A model generated the notes under the pieces. It was given only the letters and a program-made list of their open reading frames with translations, ran no database searches and had not been told where the DNA came from. Position numbers and translations under genes: made by a program. From Podospora pseudoanserina (taxonomy: Eukaryota; Ascomycota; Sordariomycetes; Sordariales; Podosporaceae): a DNA stretch of 64,000 nucleotides. Below, one piece after another: positions 1 through 11,047 of this stretch (within the stretch, counting starts at the first letter, position 1; each line of letters begins with the position of its first letter). Location: assembly GCF_035222485.1 (NCBI RefSeq), contig NC_085924.1, forward strand, positions 3,038,001-3,102,000. The letters are read 5' to 3'.

Positions 1-362
1 AGAGTCATGTGTGGAGGGATCTTGAGCTGGAGAGTCTGCCTGCCGGACGGGTCGTTTTGCTTGGTGATGCTGCTCATGCCATGACGCCGTTCCGTGGTGA
101 GGGGGGGTATAATGCGCTGATCGACTCGATGAAGCTGGCCAAGATACTGGCAGGCGTGGATGGGAGTGATATTGACGCTATCAAGAAGGCAGTAGAGGAG
201 TATAACAAGGAGATGCTTGAGAGGGGCGTGGAGGCTGTTCGTGCTTCGAGGGGTGAACAGAGTGCTCAGAAGACCAAGAGCGCAAACGCAAAGGTCATGA
301 GTGCTGGGCAGGAGGCGCGGGTTTTGCCAGAAAGGGAGATTGTTTTGACGGCCAGGGGCTGA
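1..362 (+). CDS. FAD-dependent monooxygenase, C-terminal part (5' end outside window)
   Basis: The reading frame is open from the window edge, with no start codon visible, and stops at 360-362. It encodes about 120 residues. The segment VVLLGDAAHAMTPFRGEGG (residues about 16-34) is the GD motif that contacts the FAD ribityl chain in aromatic-hydroxylase-type FAD monooxygenases. It is followed by the helix NALIDSMKLAKILA typical of the fungal branch, and then by a polar helical tail. The family hydroxylates or epoxidises aromatic or polyketide substrates with NAD(P)H and O2. It is the leftmost member of an oxidative gene group running to 10.7 kb, which suggests a secondary-metabolite tailoring role. 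The substrate cannot be inferred from this fragment. Confidence 0.85.
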   Translation, partial: SHVWRDLELESLPAGRVVLLGDAAHAMTPFRGEGGYNALIDSMKLAKILAGVDGSDIDAIKKAVEEYNKEMLERGVEAVRASRGEQSAQKTKSANAKVMSAGQEARVLPEREIVLTARG

Positions 363-1379
363 TTGAGGGGGGTTTGTTTACATGACGTCACTGATAGGAG
401 TGCTAGAATTAAGGGGTTGGAAATATTGAATGGGAATTGTTTGACATCTCTTTGTTTATAATGACTCCTTGAGTAGTTTTCGGGCAACCCTTAGGGCTGA
501 GTGCTCTTTAATTCCATTGCTCACAGCTAGGTTTTGATGTTCCAGACCTTGATCCGACGAAGAAAAAGGGAGGATTGAGAACAAACAAACAGTTTTACAA
601 TCTCTTGTTCTTCTAAGATCTATGTTACCAAATCTAGACCTTCAAATCCCCCCACCAGCGAGAATGAACGTGGCACCACGCCACCAATGTTGAAGCAACA
701 CCCACGAGTTGCTACGGTAAGAGCACATTTGCAGTCATTTATGAAGTCTCTACTTCTTGGCAATGGTTGAGCGCAGTGTTAGCCACGGCATTGCCCAGTG
801 GTGGCATTCCAGGTCGCTAAAAACGCATGTTTCCAGGTTGTGCAATAATAATAGGTCTTACAAGGGACGGCAATGTGTAAGCCAGAATGCGTTCCCATCG
901 GTCGTGGCCACATCTCCCATGTGGCCCGGCTATCAGGTCGACTCTGATACTTCCTCCCACTTCCTTGTGATCGACCGCAGGGTCTGTTTTTTTCATTATG
1001 TTGTTCTGGTTTTCTTTTTTCCTTTTTTGTTTTGGGCAACGGTATACGAACACACACAACACACGCAGAAACAGAGGAAGACGCACCGACCGACCGACTC
1101 GATCGATTAGCTGACCTTGATAGATGGGTCGCCAATGTCGCCGAAGTGCAAAACCACCGATAACACCTTGCGTAACAAAGCACCGAATTACCTAGTTCCA
1201 ACAGCCAGACGAGGATTAAGCAAAGTAATGTGGTACGATCGCAATTTCAGTCAGTCTCGGTGACCTTATCGTCAACACGTCGTTTCCAGCACATAAAGGA
1301 GATTTCGAGCTGACGTTCCCGTCTTGATCCACAGTATCAACACCGCAATCTTGAAACTGAATCGGCTGCCAACATCACA
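363..1379. other. Intergenic region without a supported gene
   Basis: About 1 kb between the monooxygenase stop and the next start. ORFs here on both strands overlap each other and show no family signature or splice-consistent extension. A T-rich and then CA-rich stretch lies at about 985-1060. The last 200 bases should contain the promoter of the oxygenase gene starting at 1380. Confidence 0.5.
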
Positions 1380-2441
1380 ATGCCCTCCGCCGACCTCGTC
1401 CTCCCCCTCATCGACCTCGCCCCTTACCTCTCCCCAGACGCCACTCCGTCATCCAAAGCAACAGTCATTGCCCAAGTCCGCGCTGCCGTCGCCGAATTTG
1501 GCTTCTTCCAAGTCATCAACCATGGAATCCCCCTCGCCTCCCAACACGCCCTGATTGAGGCGATCCGCACTCTCATGAGAATCCCCAAGGAAGACAAACT
1601 AGCCATGAGCTTCCTCAAAAATCCCTGCCGTCGGGGTTACGAGGGGTCAGGGGATACCTTCCGGACTGGAGACAAGATGCACGACGCCAAAGAAGTCAGT
1701 CCACCCTTTCCAACTCCCTCCTTCTTCCACTCGCTTTGTTGACACGGAAAAAAAAAGGCATTCTACATTGGCCGTCCCTCCGAAAAGATTGAGCCTCCTG
1801 GGTTCCACGGCCCAAACATTTGGCCTTCGCCTGAGCTGGTCCCCGAGGCCGAGTTCCGCGACCCGGTCTGGTCGTACTATCAGGAGACGAACCGGCTGGG
1901 CAGGGAGATCTGGCAGCTTCTCATCCAGGGACTTGGTCACCCAGGGGAGCTGCTCTCCCAGTTCACCAAGAAGCCTGTCGTGATGATGAAGATGATTCGG
2001 TATCCTCCCTTTTCGTCTACCTTGCCGGGCCAGTTCGGTGTAGGTGCCCACACCGATTTTGGTGGCGTCACAGTTCTCCTGCAAGAGGCTGGACGAAATG
2101 GGCTGGAGGTCGAGCACAAGGGGGAGTGGATTCCTGTGCCTGCGTTGGAGAATGTTTTGGTGATCAACGCTGGTGATATGATTGCTGGCTGGTCTGGGGG
2201 CGTGTACCAGAGTGCGAAGCACAGGGTTATCAACAAGGGTGAGGAAGAGAGGATCAGCTGTGCGACGTTCTGGCACGGGGACTTGGATGCCACAAACCCG
2301 TTTATTGATGGCAAGGGAGAGGGCGCGGCCGGGGATGAGACGGTGGCTGATTTGCTGGTCAAGAGGTTTAGGAGCCAGTTTAGCTTGATGAAGGGGAAGA
2401 AGACCGAAGAGGTGGTGAGAGGAGAAGTGTTTGCTCATTGA
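1380..2441 (+). CDS. 2-oxoglutarate/Fe(II)-dependent oxygenase (isopenicillin N synthase-like)
   Basis: Two exons, 1380-1694 and 1758-2441, joined in phase 0 across a 63-bp intron with a GTCAGT donor, give 332 residues. The N-terminal DIOX_N part includes FGFFQVINHGIP (about 39-50). The catalytic jelly roll shows HTDFGG, with iron ligands near His203 and Asp205. The distal ligand is near His260 in SAKHRV, followed by the 2-oxoglutarate-binding RIS (Arg270, Ser272). All essential residues are therefore present and length is normal for the family. These soluble enzymes hydroxylate, desaturate or cyclise small molecules with O2 and 2-oxoglutarate. Its place between an FAD monooxygenase and an enoyl reductase/P450 pair suggests a tailoring enzyme; the substrate is unknown. 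Confidence 0.88.
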
Positions 2442-2720
2442 GTGGAGAAGGCCGAAATTACTGGGCGAGGTAGAGGGTTCCAAGGAAAGGCACATGTTTA
2501 AGTTAACAAAGACGTTTTATGACATTTCATCATTCAATCAGTAAAGTCCAAAGAAAGTCTAATGAAGAACCTTTGATGAAGGTGAAGACACCCTGCAGTG
2601 TTGAGATGGATGAATCTCCCACCACTCGAGTGATCCCAGTCGCCCTGTGATTCGAGGATATGCAGTGAGCTCTGGAACAAGAGAGGGCCTTTATGGAATA
2701 CCCTGTAAAGCATATTTAAT

Positions 2721-2863
2721 GAGCTTTAAAAGATAGTTAAGAGGCCTTAAAGTTACATCAAAGGCCCTAAAAGAGAGTTACCAGGCTTCAAAGGGGAGTT
2801 AAGAGGCGTGAAGAAAAAGGTAAGCCTTAAGAGATGATTCAAAGGCCTTAGATGATAATTTAA
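2721..2863 (+). repeat. 21-bp tandem array, copy 1 of a dispersed family
   Basis: About six or seven imperfect units, mostly exactly 21 bases long (for example 2762-2782, 2783-2803, 2804-2824). Each starts with AGGC and continues with an A-rich AAAGANAGTTA-like segment. The same unit occurs at 27259-27385, 30880-30942, 34798-34918 and 59872-59986. It lies in the 3' intergenic space between the 2OG oxygenase and the enoyl reductase, which converge here. This is the most decayed of the five clear arrays. Confidence 0.7.
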
Positions 2864-3084
2864 ACGTCTTTTACTATGTTATAGGGAGGGGGCGCTGGTA
2901 AGATAACAAGGGGGCTCCGTAAAGGTTCGCCCCAAATAAAAGCATCCTGTTTGAGCCGGGTGTTTGGAGGTGGCACCATGTCAAAATTTACCCAAAAGAA
3001 TACATACATCAAGGTGAAATAACGCTGCTAAATATACCATCATACCCACAAAGTTCCACAGAGATCCTTGCCACCAATACGTCA

Positions 3085-4303
3085 TCACACCACGGAATAC
3101 ACCATTTTCTGACCTGACAACGATTGACTCCGGATGATATCAACACCCTTCATAACCCCCTCCCACCCACCGGGCATTACCTTGATTGGATGAGCTTGAA
3201 TCTTACCGCCGTCCAGTAAGCTTTGCACAGCAGCGAATGCCTGAGCGCCAAACCTTCTATCCTCCGGAGTTGCCTCTCGTCCATATTCACCCTCCAAACC
3301 CACCTTGATTCCGAAGATGCTGAGAACCATCACCCACGACGGCTCAATCGTCAGAGCCCGCGTCTGCGCTACAGTATCTCTGAACGGTTCAAGAGAAACA
3401 TAGCGACCGCCAGCACGGCCGATTGATTCGAAGCAAAGCTTGGTAGTGTCGGCCTGTGAGACGCAGTCGAGAGCATACTCGAGCTCGTTGCGGGTGTACT
3501 CGCGGATCTCTTGAGCACATGTTGGGGAGTGGTAGTCAAAGACCTTTTCAGCACCGAACCGTTCAACGAGGGCAAAGTTGGAAGGGGAGCATGATGCAAT
3601 TGGTCTGAGGCCGGCACTAGTGAAAGGAAGAGGAATGGTCAGCGGAGACCCCAAAGAGATGATGGGGACCGAACTTACTTCTTCAGAAGTTGAATGGCTC
3701 TGGTTCCAGACGCCGTGCTGCCTCCAGCAACAAGAACAAATTCTCCTTGCTTTGGCTCACCTCTGCGGAGGTCGTCCAGAGTGGCAGGAACACGAAGTCT
3801 GTCAAACAACGATAGCGTTGCGGTGGCAACACCGGTTCCCAAGCTAGCACCCTCCTCGAAGCTCATGTCGTCGGGAAGTCTGAGTAAAAGATCCGCCATT
3901 GCTCCCACGTATTGAGAGAATCCCCCAATGGTTTTGACGTTTGAATTGCCGCCAAAAACCATGCCGGCGACCCTATCCCCGACTGAGAGATGCGCAGGAG
4001 CGTCTTTCCCGAGGGCAACAATGGTGCCTGCAAAGTCATAACCATGAATAGCTCCCTGAGCTGGGCTGTAATCGAGCATCTTGGCATCTGCTGGGTTGAT
4101 TGCCACCGCGGCCGTTTTCACTGCCAAGGTTAGATTACGGTGGGTATGGGAGAGGAGGCGACGAGGGTAAACAAACCGATTGCCATGTCGGGTGCAAGCG
4201 TCGGCACTGCGACATCGTGCTGAATGGCGAGTTTCCCAGGTCCCTGAGCAATAATCGCCGTCTGTGTCCTTGGGAGTGAGAGCTCTGCGTTCAACGAGGG
4301 CAT
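3085..4303 (-). CDS. Trans-acting enoyl reductase-type MDR oxidoreductase
   Basis: Three exons on the minus strand (4303-4177, 4120-3679, 3616-3085) give 366 residues, the usual length of LovC/ApdC-like enoyl reductases. The introns (56 and 62 bp) have GTTTGT and GTAAGT donors and phases that match exactly. The protein starts MPSLNAELSLPRTQTAII. It has the GroES-like segment INPADAKMLDY, then GYDFAGTIVALG, then an NADPH-binding Rossmann region with VLVAGGSTASG. No structural zinc-binding Cys cluster is visible, as in this zinc-free MDR group. Such proteins reduce the enoyl intermediate for a highly reducing PKS lacking an active ER domain. It shares a 515-bp divergent promoter with the P450 fusion. 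No PKS is in the window, so partnership is inference. Confidence 0.85.
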
Positions 4304-4818
4304 GATTGTGAGTGTTGGTTAGGTGGAAAGAAGTTGGATCAAAGGGGTGGGGTAGATGTAAATTGTCCAGATTATCCGCTTTCAAGATGTCAACAATCCG
4401 TTGCAACAATGCCGTCAGACGCCTTGCTTTAAACTGGTGTTCCACAGCATATTAACCGTTAACCAGATCGGGTGAGCCAGACTATCGGGCCTGTCCTGCC
4501 GCCGCATTTGCGCTTTCTCGGCGCATTGCACGAGGCAAAATCACCGAACACAACGCCGAACAGAAGGGCCCGAAATATTTATCAATCCAACCGCCGAGCC
4601 AAGACTTCACTCTCAACAGCCGATTTTTGATGGCTCCATCGAACTGCGGTGATGTTTGCTTGCCTATTTCTGCAGAGACCCACCGCAGCAGGGTGGTCCT
4701 CGGCGGTGACGGGAATCTAGCATATCCTCCGGCACCCAATTTCCAGCAGCGGCTTGAACTATCATAGCCTTTCAGAATAGCATAATCATTTCTGTTCATT
4801 CTGGCAATCCAAACACCA
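4304..4818. promoter_or_regulatory. Divergent promoter between enoyl reductase and P450 fusion
   Basis: 515 bases separate the start codons of two oppositely transcribed genes with related roles, so shared regulation is plausible. CGG-containing palindromic patches of the kind bound by Zn2Cys6 factors occur (CGCCG and CGGCGG near 4590 and 4705), but no site can be assigned to a factor. Confidence 0.45.
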
Positions 4819-7800
4819 ATGGCGGCAACCGAAATCCTAACCTGCCCCGTTGCAGTCGACAAGGAGGCCAACCTGGCTCTCTGCCCAGCTCTGTACCCAG
4901 GCCAAGCACTCGACACACCCAAGAACCCCCAAAAGATCGAAGAAGCGGAAATTATCGACCACTCCAAGCTCCTCAAAATTCCGTCTCCAAAGCATGGCCA
5001 TTACTTCGGCCTCCTGGGTCACGCCCCGGATCTCGACCCTGACCTGCCTGTCAAGTCGTTCTGGAAGCTGATGGACCAGTATGGAGAGATATTTCAGCTT
5101 GACCTCGGGATGACCTACCCCCGGGTGTTTGTCGGTAGCCGAGAGCTGGTCAACGAGATGGCGGATGACGAACGGTTCAGCAAGTTTACTCATCGACTGC
5201 ACAAGGAGATGAGACCGGTGTTTGGGGATGGTTTGTTTTCTGCCGAGTCAACGGACAAGGCTTGGTGGAAGGCTCATAGGCTGTTGGTGCCAATTTTTGG
5301 TGAGTTTGTCCAAGTCTTTGACGGGGCTGGGGCTAACATCGGAAAGGATCGCTGGGGTTGAGCAAGATGTTTGATGACATGTAAGTTTGCTGTGCTGTTT
5401 GATATTTTTGGGTGACCTCTTTCTAATTTCTTCATCCCAACAGGCAAGATCTTTCGGCGCAGCTTGTGATGAAGTGGGACAGATTTGGACCAGATCACGA
5501 AATCGAATGCATCGACGACATGGCGAGACTGGCATTCGACACCGTTGGGCTCTGTGCTTTCGGTTACCGGTTCAACGAGTTCTACACTGCGGATCATCAC
5601 CCTTTCATGACCCAGCTCAAGGAAGCCATTGTCGAATCGGGGAGGCGAGCGAATAGGCCAGAGATCCTCAATCAGTTCTACTGTAAGTATGGCCCGTCAG
5701 AGAAATTCTAGCAGACCCATGCTAATCCCGTCATTCAGACAAAGAGGAACAGCACCGTCAGGAGAATATCGCCAAGATGAAGGAGCTGTGCAAGAAGATC
5801 ATCCAAGACCGGATTGACAACCCAAAGTCAGAGGCAAATGATCTGCTCAATCTGATGATTCACGGCGTTGATAGGGAGACGGGAGAGAAGCTCACGCGTG
5901 AGAATATCGAGTACCAAATCCCAACCTTCCTCGGCGCTGGGTGAGTCTGCAATATATCGACCAATCTTTTGACAGACATGTACTGACAGCTTCTATTAGA
6001 TACGAGACAACCTCGGCAACCTTGAGCTTTATTTACTACCTTTTGTGTACGTACCCGGAGACCATGGCCAAGGCCCAGCAGGAGGTGGACGAGGTTGTCG
6101 GTGACACGGTTCTCACATACGAGATGCTGCCCAAGTTGAAATACCTCGATGCGTGCATCAAGGAAGCATTGTAAGAAAACCCCCCCTTACACTCTGTCCC
6201 ATATTGCTTCAACTAACCCACTTCTAGACGTATCCAGCACCCCAGCAGTTTGCTCACGAGGTTTGCAGTCAAGGATACAGTCTTGGGAGGAAAGTACTTT
6301 GTCAGAAAGGGTCAGATGGTGTCGGGTGTCTGGAGGCATTTCCACAGAGACCCCGTCGTCTGGGGTGCTGATTCAGATGAGTTCAAACCGGAAAGGATGT
6401 TGGACAGAAATTTCCAGGCGTTACCACCTAATTCCTGGAAGCCGGTGAGTCGGAGCCATGTTCCCGGTAACGGTACAATACTGACATTACAACCTTTTCA
6501 GTTCGGCGATGGTCAGCGAGCGTGCATTGGACGTGGATTTGCGGAGCAAGAAATTCTCATCAATGTAGCCATGGTCCTACAAAGATTTGATGTTAAAAAG
6601 GCAGACCCCAACTACATTTTGGAGCTCAAAGTGCGTATTGTTGTCCTTTCCAACCTAGCTTCTTGGGCTTGTCTATTTTCTCTCTTTCTTTCTACTCAAA
6701 GAGGTGATTAGCTGGCTAACCTGACAACAGGGTCAAATGGCTTTGAAATGTATTGACTTCAAGATACGAGCGAAAAGGCGGTCAGGAAAATCTTCCTTGA
6801 GTGGTATCCCTGGCGGCGGCTCCCAGCCAAAGAAGGCTGCCACCAAGACAAGACAAAACGTTACACCACAAACCGACAGCAAAACTCCCAAGAAGTCCAT
6901 CACCGTCTTGTTTGGCGGCAACATGGGGACCGCCGAGAGTCTGATGCAATCGCTTTCGCGCATCGCCCCCGACTTTGGGCTCGCGGTTGACGATGTGAGA
7001 ACGCTGGACTCAGCCACTGACAGTCTGCCCACGGATCGGCCCTGTATCATCATCACACCCTCCTACGACGGACGACCTCCGGACAACGCCAAGAAGTTTG
7101 TCAAGTGGCTTGAGCAACTTTCCAGCAATGGCACCAAGCTCGCAGGCGTCAAGTATGCTGTGTTCGCATTGGGTAATTCTGATTGGGTGAATACCTTTTA
7201 CAAGATTCCCAAGCTCATTGACGACACGCTTGAGAGCCTCGGTGCCGAGCGCCTCGTCGAAACAGGTTATGGAAACGTAAAGCAAGACCTTGTTGGACCG
7301 TGGGAAACCTGGGAAGAAGAGCTGTGCCTGGCCCTCTCAGGAGTGTCGGCTGACAAAGCCCACAAGGCACAGGCAGGCGTCGAAGTGAGCATCGAACGCC
7401 ATAACCTCAAGACTCTTCCCAGCGTTCTAGGCGGTGATCAAATGGGCATTGGGACCATTGCCGCCATCCACCAACTGGCTGATACCTCGGTGGGACCAGC
7501 GAAATACCACGTCGACGTTCGTCTTCCTCCTGGCTGCTACTACCGAGCGGGAGACTACCTCGTTGTTCAAGGCCGCAACTCCACCGAATCCGTTCACCGA
7601 ACCATGGCCCGTTTCAGTCTCAGCCCAGCAGACACCATGACAGTTCAATCCTCCAAGAAGGATTTCCTACCATCTCAACCAATGGCAATAGAGCACTTTT
7701 TAAGACAACGTGTCGAGCTCGCCGCACCCATCACCAAACGCCAGCTCCTCACGCTCTCCCTCCACGCGGAAGATTCCTCCCCGGAGAAAGCCCATCTTCT

Positions 7801-8620
7801 CAACCTCACCCAGGACCCCGCCTATGAAGACCTGCTCACAAACCGGCACTCTGTCCTCGATGTTCTCAGCACCATCCCTACCTTGGCCCTCCCTTTTGGA
7901 GTCTTTATCGATCTCCTCCCTCCCCTTGCACCGAGGGTGTACAGCATTTCGTCTTCTCCCCTCTCCCCGTCCTCGGGAACACTCCAGTCCGGCCTCGTCG
8001 CATCCATCACGTTTGACCTGTTCCAATCCCCTGCCTTGAGCGGTCATGGAACATTCAACGGCGTTGCCTCATCCTACCTCTCCTCCCGCAAGATAGGGGA
8101 TGAGATATCTTGTCTTGTCCGTCCCACAACACTGCCGTTTCAGCTCCCAAAAGACATCTCCAAACCAATCGTCATGGTTGCGGCAGGCAGCGGGATTGCC
8201 CCCATGAGGGGTGTTCTCCAAGAGCGAGCCGAGCTGATGAAGCAAGGTGGGGAGTTCGGCGAGGCGGTCCTCTTCTTTGGGTGTAGGGATGAGGAAAAGG
8301 ATTATTTGTACAAGGAGGAGCTGGAAAGGTGGGAGAGAGGGGGGGTGGTCAGGGTCGTGCCGTGTTTTTCTCGGCCGGGCGGGAAGAAGGGGAGGTATGT
8401 CACTGATGCTTTGTGGGAAGAACGGGATAGGATGTGGGAAGTGGTTGAGAAGGGGGGCAGGATTTTCACTTGTGGGAGTGCTGCTAGACTTGGGAGGAGT
8501 GCTGGGGAGGTTTGGAGGAGGATTTGGAAGGAGAAGTCGGGACAAGGGGGAGAGAGAGAAGGAGAGGAGTGGTTGGAGGGGATCAAGGGAGATGGGAGAT
8601 ATGTTTGTGATGTTTACTGA
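4819..8620 (+). CDS. Self-sufficient cytochrome P450-reductase fusion (CYP505 / P450foxy type)
   Basis: Eight exons (4819-5299, 5347-5380, 5444-5682, 5739-5940, 6000-6170, 6228-6444, 6502-6630, 6731-8620) splice in consistent phase to 1120 residues. The P450 half has the oxygen-binding I-helix FLGAGYETTS (about 318) and the heme loop FGDGQRACIG, with Cys near 456. A Lys/Ser-rich linker leads into an FMN-binding flavodoxin domain (ITVLFGGNMGTAES, from about 548). The FAD/NADPH ferredoxin-reductase part follows, with PRVYSISSSPLS and GSGIAPMRG, ending in YVCDVY. Bacterial P450BM3 and Fusarium P450foxy relatives hydroxylate fatty acids near the omega end, and some cluster members oxidise polyketide chains. 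It is divergent from the enoyl reductase, which favours a pathway role. No break is seen. Confidence 0.92.
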
Positions 8621-9780
8621 GGGTTTGTTTTTTGCAGTACTTTCACGTATAGTAGGTATTTAACCAAATATGGTTCGGAGATAATATAGAGTGGAATTGA
8701 ACGGTAAACGTGAAGCAAGAGCCCAACTGCGTTTGACCATGCCTGGCGTGATATGACGCAGTTCTTGGAGGGCTTTAGCATGTGAGCCTACCTGCATATA
8801 GAGGCCCATCTTGGCTTTCTGCAATTTGTGGAAGATTGCGGTGCCGGTAAATAGAGCAAGGTCTGAGATGCCTGTGGGAGCGGACACCCACTACGGGTTT
8901 TATAGGGAACAGCGAAAAGGTGGTCTGTACCCAAGGGGGCAACTGCTTGGTTAATAGCAGGTTTGCTCTCTCTAAGAGAACACAGGCCCGGGTAGCACAA
9001 TTGATGGTTCGCTCTGTTTGGAATTAGACCAGAAATCAGTTTAACGACTGACAATGGTGTCCAGGAAGGTTCTGAGTTCGTCTCGCCTCCAACAGTCAGA
9101 TTACCTATCCCATCTCCAAGATATTAAGAGATTGCCCAGTTCGACTCTGAGACATGGAGCATTTTGTTCCTTTATAAAACACTGTTAACTATATATGGTT
9201 GGAGTAAGTCAGATAAAGTACGCGGTAACTTTCCAGTTTCATTTCTTCTGTTCCTTTTAGTTTTTAAGCACCTTCGAGGCGACGTTCTGCAATCCAATCA
9301 AAGGCTCCAGGTCGTCTTGACGTCATTTTCAAAGGGAAAGGGGGGATGAAGCATGCTGCCGTCAAACCACGCCCCAGAGCCATTGTAGTTTTGGCCAAGC
9401 GCCTTGTCGTCATCCCAGCTCGCAGAAGATTTAGTCATCATCAGCAATGGGGTGTAAAGTATGCAAGGTACGTAGCTGCCCTTCTGGCTTTGAACGATTA
9501 ATGGAGGTACGCGTAGGGTAGGTGCAAGACCTCGGACCGATGGTGGGAACGGCCCAGGTCCGACTAATGTCTCGCGAATTAGGTAGGACGGACTTAGGAG
9601 TTAACAAGGACTTAACCATCTGCATGGAACCGGGTGGTGGCAATCATTAAATAGCTGGCAATCTCTCAATCGACAGTCTTCAATTCATTGTCTGATGTTA
9701 CGAGTACCGCATTCCGGTGCCGTCGTCACCCGCCTACTTTGCAAGTTCTCTGCCTTTGTACCGGTCATACCTCGCACCTC
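8621..9780. other. Intergenic region without a supported gene
   Basis: About 1.16 kb between the P450 fusion and the SDR. ORFs on both strands lack family features and codon regularity. A pyrimidine/AT-rich patch lies at 9170-9260. The last 300 bases presumably hold the SDR promoter. No RNA gene was recognised. Confidence 0.5.
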
Positions 9781-10677
9781 ATGGCCACCTCATCTCCTCG
9801 GACGACGAATGTCTGGGAGGTTGTCGACTTTGTGGGAACTCATCACGACACGTACGCGGCAATCTCCCCGGCCGATGCGGACTTGTCTGGAAAATCGGTT
9901 CTCATCACGGGCGCCTCCAGGGGAATCGGCATGGCAACCGGCATTCGCTTTGCCGTGGCTGGATGTTCCAAGATTGCTCTGGCAGCCCGCTCTTCTCTTC
10001 GTCAGGCCGAGCAAGAGATCAAAGCTGCTGCTGTTGCCGCAGGCCGAGAGGAACCTCTCGTCCTTACCCTGAACATGGATGTGACCGTGGAGGAGTCGGT
10101 CACTGAAGCTGTGGATAAGGTATCCAAGGCATTTGGAGGAAGTCTGGATGTCCTGATCGCCAACGCGGGCTACCTGCCAGCATGGAGACCTGTTGTGGAG
10201 TCTGATCCGACGGAATGGTGGAAGACTTGGGAGATCAACATAAAGGGGACCTATCTTTGTGCGAAGTCTTTTATCCCGCTGCTGTTGGAGTCGTCCATGA
10301 AGACTTTCATCACCGTCTCCTCTGCTGGAGCACACGCACTCTTCTACGGAGCCTCAGCATACCAGACCACCAAATTTGCAACCCTAAGGTTCACCGAGTT
10401 CATCGATCAGGAGTACCACGACAAAGGCCTGATTGCTATTGCGATTCACCCAGGAGCGGTCAAAACAGACCTGGCATTGAATATGCCCGAGGAGCATCAT
10501 ACCATCCTCCAGGACACGCCCGAGTTACCTGCCGACGCCATGGTATGGCTTGCCAAGGAACGCAGAGAGTGGCTTGCGGGCCGATTCTTCAACTGCTGCT
10601 GGGATGTCGATGAATTGGAAAATCGGAAAGATGAGATCATAAGCCGTGACTTGCTGAAATTTAGACTTACTATCTGA
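9781..10677 (+). CDS. Short-chain dehydrogenase/reductase (classical SDR)
   Basis: A single exon of 298 residues. The frame is open further upstream, but ATG at 9781 is the first true ATG. It places the cofactor motif TGASRGIG at residues 43-50, a little late because of an N-terminal extension of about 35 residues. NANAG-type motif IANAGY, catalytic Ser in TVSSAGA and the YQTTK active-site Tyr/Lys are all present, followed by HPGAVKTDLA. The enzyme should oxidise or reduce an alcohol/ketone with NAD(P)H in the cytosol. It ends the oxidative group on the same strand as the P450 fusion. Whether it belongs to that pathway is unknown. Confidence 0.88.
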   Translation: MATSSPRTTNVWEVVDFVGTHHDTYAAISPADADLSGKSVLITGASRGIGMATGIRFAVAGCSKIALAARSSLRQAEQEIKAAAVAAGREEPLVLTLNMDVTVEESVTEAVDKVSKAFGGSLDVLIANAGYLPAWRPVVESDPTEWWKTWEINIKGTYLCAKSFIPLLLESSMKTFITVSSAGAHALFYGASAYQTTKFATLRFTEFIDQEYHDKGLIAIAIHPGAVKTDLALNMPEEHHTILQDTPELPADAMVWLAKERREWLAGRFFNCCWDVDELENRKDEIISRDLLKFRLTI

Positions 10678-10736
10678 GCGGGTCTATTTCTTAGTAATGA
10701 ACTAGAGCCATGGTTAAATTGGTCGAGTTCATTTAT

Positions 10737-10979
10737 TTATCTCACCTGAAGCTTCAGGGAAAAGGGTGACTTTAATTTACAGATGTTGCTCTCTAGGAAC
10801 GGTTGTGGATAGACCCATCCCAATATGATGGAGATTAACAAAAGGGAAATTAGAACCAAATACAAAGAAGACATCCATTTGAGGTCCTGGCTGTAATGCG
10901 CGGCAGTGTTGATCAAGCATCCACACCCTAACCCACTGGCAGCGTTTGGAGCCCGTGCTATCCCCATCTCAACATTCAA
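10737..10979 (-). CDS. Possible 80-residue small membrane protein
   Basis: An uninterrupted minus-strand frame starting with ATG at 10979 encodes 80 residues. A strong hydrophobic segment, SLYLVLISLLLISIILGW, lies in the second half and is followed by a basic tail. It is head-to-head with gene A1 (visible frame from 11048), mirroring how B is head-to-head with A2. I recognise no family. It may be a real microprotein or chance coding in an AT-rich spacer; only the membrane segment and position argue for it. Confidence 0.3.
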   Translation of the reverse strand: MNVEMGIARAPNAASGLGCGCLINTAAHYSQDLKWMSSLYLVLISLLLISIILGWVYPQPFLESNICKLKSPFSLKLQVR

Positions 10980-11047
10980 GAATAAATGGCAGTAGGAGGA
11001 GCCGTTGTTGTTATCTCAACCTTTAAAACACCTAACCTCTCAGCAGC

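Noticed and set aside
757-1201. Overlapping 100-140-codon ORFs on both strands
   Set aside because: No domain, no splice coherence, and each overlaps the other; openness follows from low-complexity T- and CA-rich sequence.
1647-2495. 282-codon minus-strand ORF
   Set aside because: It is the antisense frame of the 2OG oxygenase, which has intact catalytic motifs on the plus strand.
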